A stretch of DNA of 6,407 nt from assembly GCA_905370385.1 (NCBI GenBank), contig CAJPKN010000091.1, forward strand, positions 1-6,407, written 5' to 3'. This DNA is from Stomatobaculum longum (GTDB lineage: Bacteria > Bacillota > Clostridia > Lachnospirales > Lachnospiraceae). Shown piece after piece: positions 6,301-6,407 of the stretch. The notes beneath the pieces are model-generated. The model had not been told where the DNA came from and did no database searches. It was given only the letters and a program-made list of their open reading frames with translations. Made by a program: the position numbers and the translations under genes. How positions within the stretch are numbered: position 1 is the stretch's first letter; the number at the start of each line of letters is the position of its first letter.

Positions 6301-6407
6301 TCAGCGGTTTCGGAAGCTGACGCCCTTTTTCTTCTCAAGGAAAGCCTGCATACCCGTCTTCTGATCCTCGGTCGCAAAGCAGCTGCCAAAGAGCTTTTCC
6401 TCGGTCA
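6301..6407 (-). CDS. crt: Partial CDS: C-terminus of crotonase (3-hydroxybutyryl-CoA dehydratase)
   Basis: The last 34 residues of a gene that enters from the right edge. The visible protein begins TEEKLFGSCFATEDQKTGMQ and continues through AFLEKKKG to a terminal FRNR and a TGA stop. The pattern E-x-x-x-F-G-x-C-F-A-T-x-D-Q-K-x-G-M-x-A-F-x-E-K-[KR] is the standard end of clostridial short-chain enoyl-CoA hydratases of the crotonase family. These enzymes dehydrate 3-hydroxybutyryl-CoA to crotonyl-CoA, between the Hbd and Bcd steps. The catalytic glutamates and oxyanion-hole residues lie outside the window. Position directly upstream of hbd on the same strand supports Crt over other crotonase-family members. 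The gap to hbd is 131 nt. Confidence 0.9.
   Translation of the reverse strand, partial: TEEKLFGSCFATEDQKTGMQAFLEKKKGVSFRNR

Noticed and set aside
1..6407. A mobile element, defence system, CRISPR array or RNA gene
   Set aside because: No transposase, integrase, nuclease or toxin-antitoxin signatures, no regularly spaced repeats and no tRNA/rRNA-like stretches were seen. Intergenic gaps are all under about 135 nt.

Overview
The window looks like the chromosome of an anaerobic, butyrate-forming Firmicute. The evidence is a crt-hbd-bcd-etfB-etfA gene block, strong AGGAGG-type ribosome binding sites in front of nearly every gene, and a Na+-coupled NSS-family transporter. G+C content looks clearly above half by eye, which would fit a higher-GC clostridial lineage such as some Lachnospiraceae. 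That placement is a guess from gene order and composition, not from a search.

All supported genes lie on the minus strand, so transcription runs from 6407 towards 1. (a) 6407-2193 is the C4 acyl-CoA reduction block: the end of crt (crotonase), hbd (3-hydroxybutyryl-CoA dehydrogenase), bcd (butyryl-CoA dehydrogenase), and etfB and etfA (electron-transfer flavoprotein). It closes with a 14-bp stem terminator at 2128-2164. (b) 2090-1614 encodes a 158-aa soluble protein of unknown function. (c) 1515-160 encodes an 11-helix sodium:neurotransmitter-symporter-family transporter, followed by a second 14-bp stem terminator at 103-135. (d) 66-1 is the first 22 codons of a probable pyridoxamine-phosphate-oxidase-fold flavoprotein, with its own extended -10 promoter next to the terminator.

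Together, Hbd reduces acetoacetyl-CoA to 3-hydroxybutyryl-CoA, Crt dehydrates it to crotonyl-CoA, and Bcd with EtfAB reduces crotonyl-CoA to butyryl-CoA. In anaerobes Bcd-EtfAB usually couples this step to ferredoxin reduction by flavin-based electron bifurcation. Thiolase is not in the window and would have to lie upstream of crt or elsewhere.

The most interesting non-coding sequence is the 103-nt hbd-bcd gap. It holds a GTTAA-N4-TTAAC palindrome resembling the operator of the NADH/NAD+-sensing repressor Rex. Directly beside it is a 55-nt imperfect hairpin that, on the minus-strand RNA, has a GUAA (GNRA) tetraloop. The crt-hbd gap (131 nt) also has a stem-loop and a -10-like hexamer. I see no mobile element, CRISPR array, tRNA or rRNA, and no evidence for a wholly new system; the genes are mostly core metabolism.
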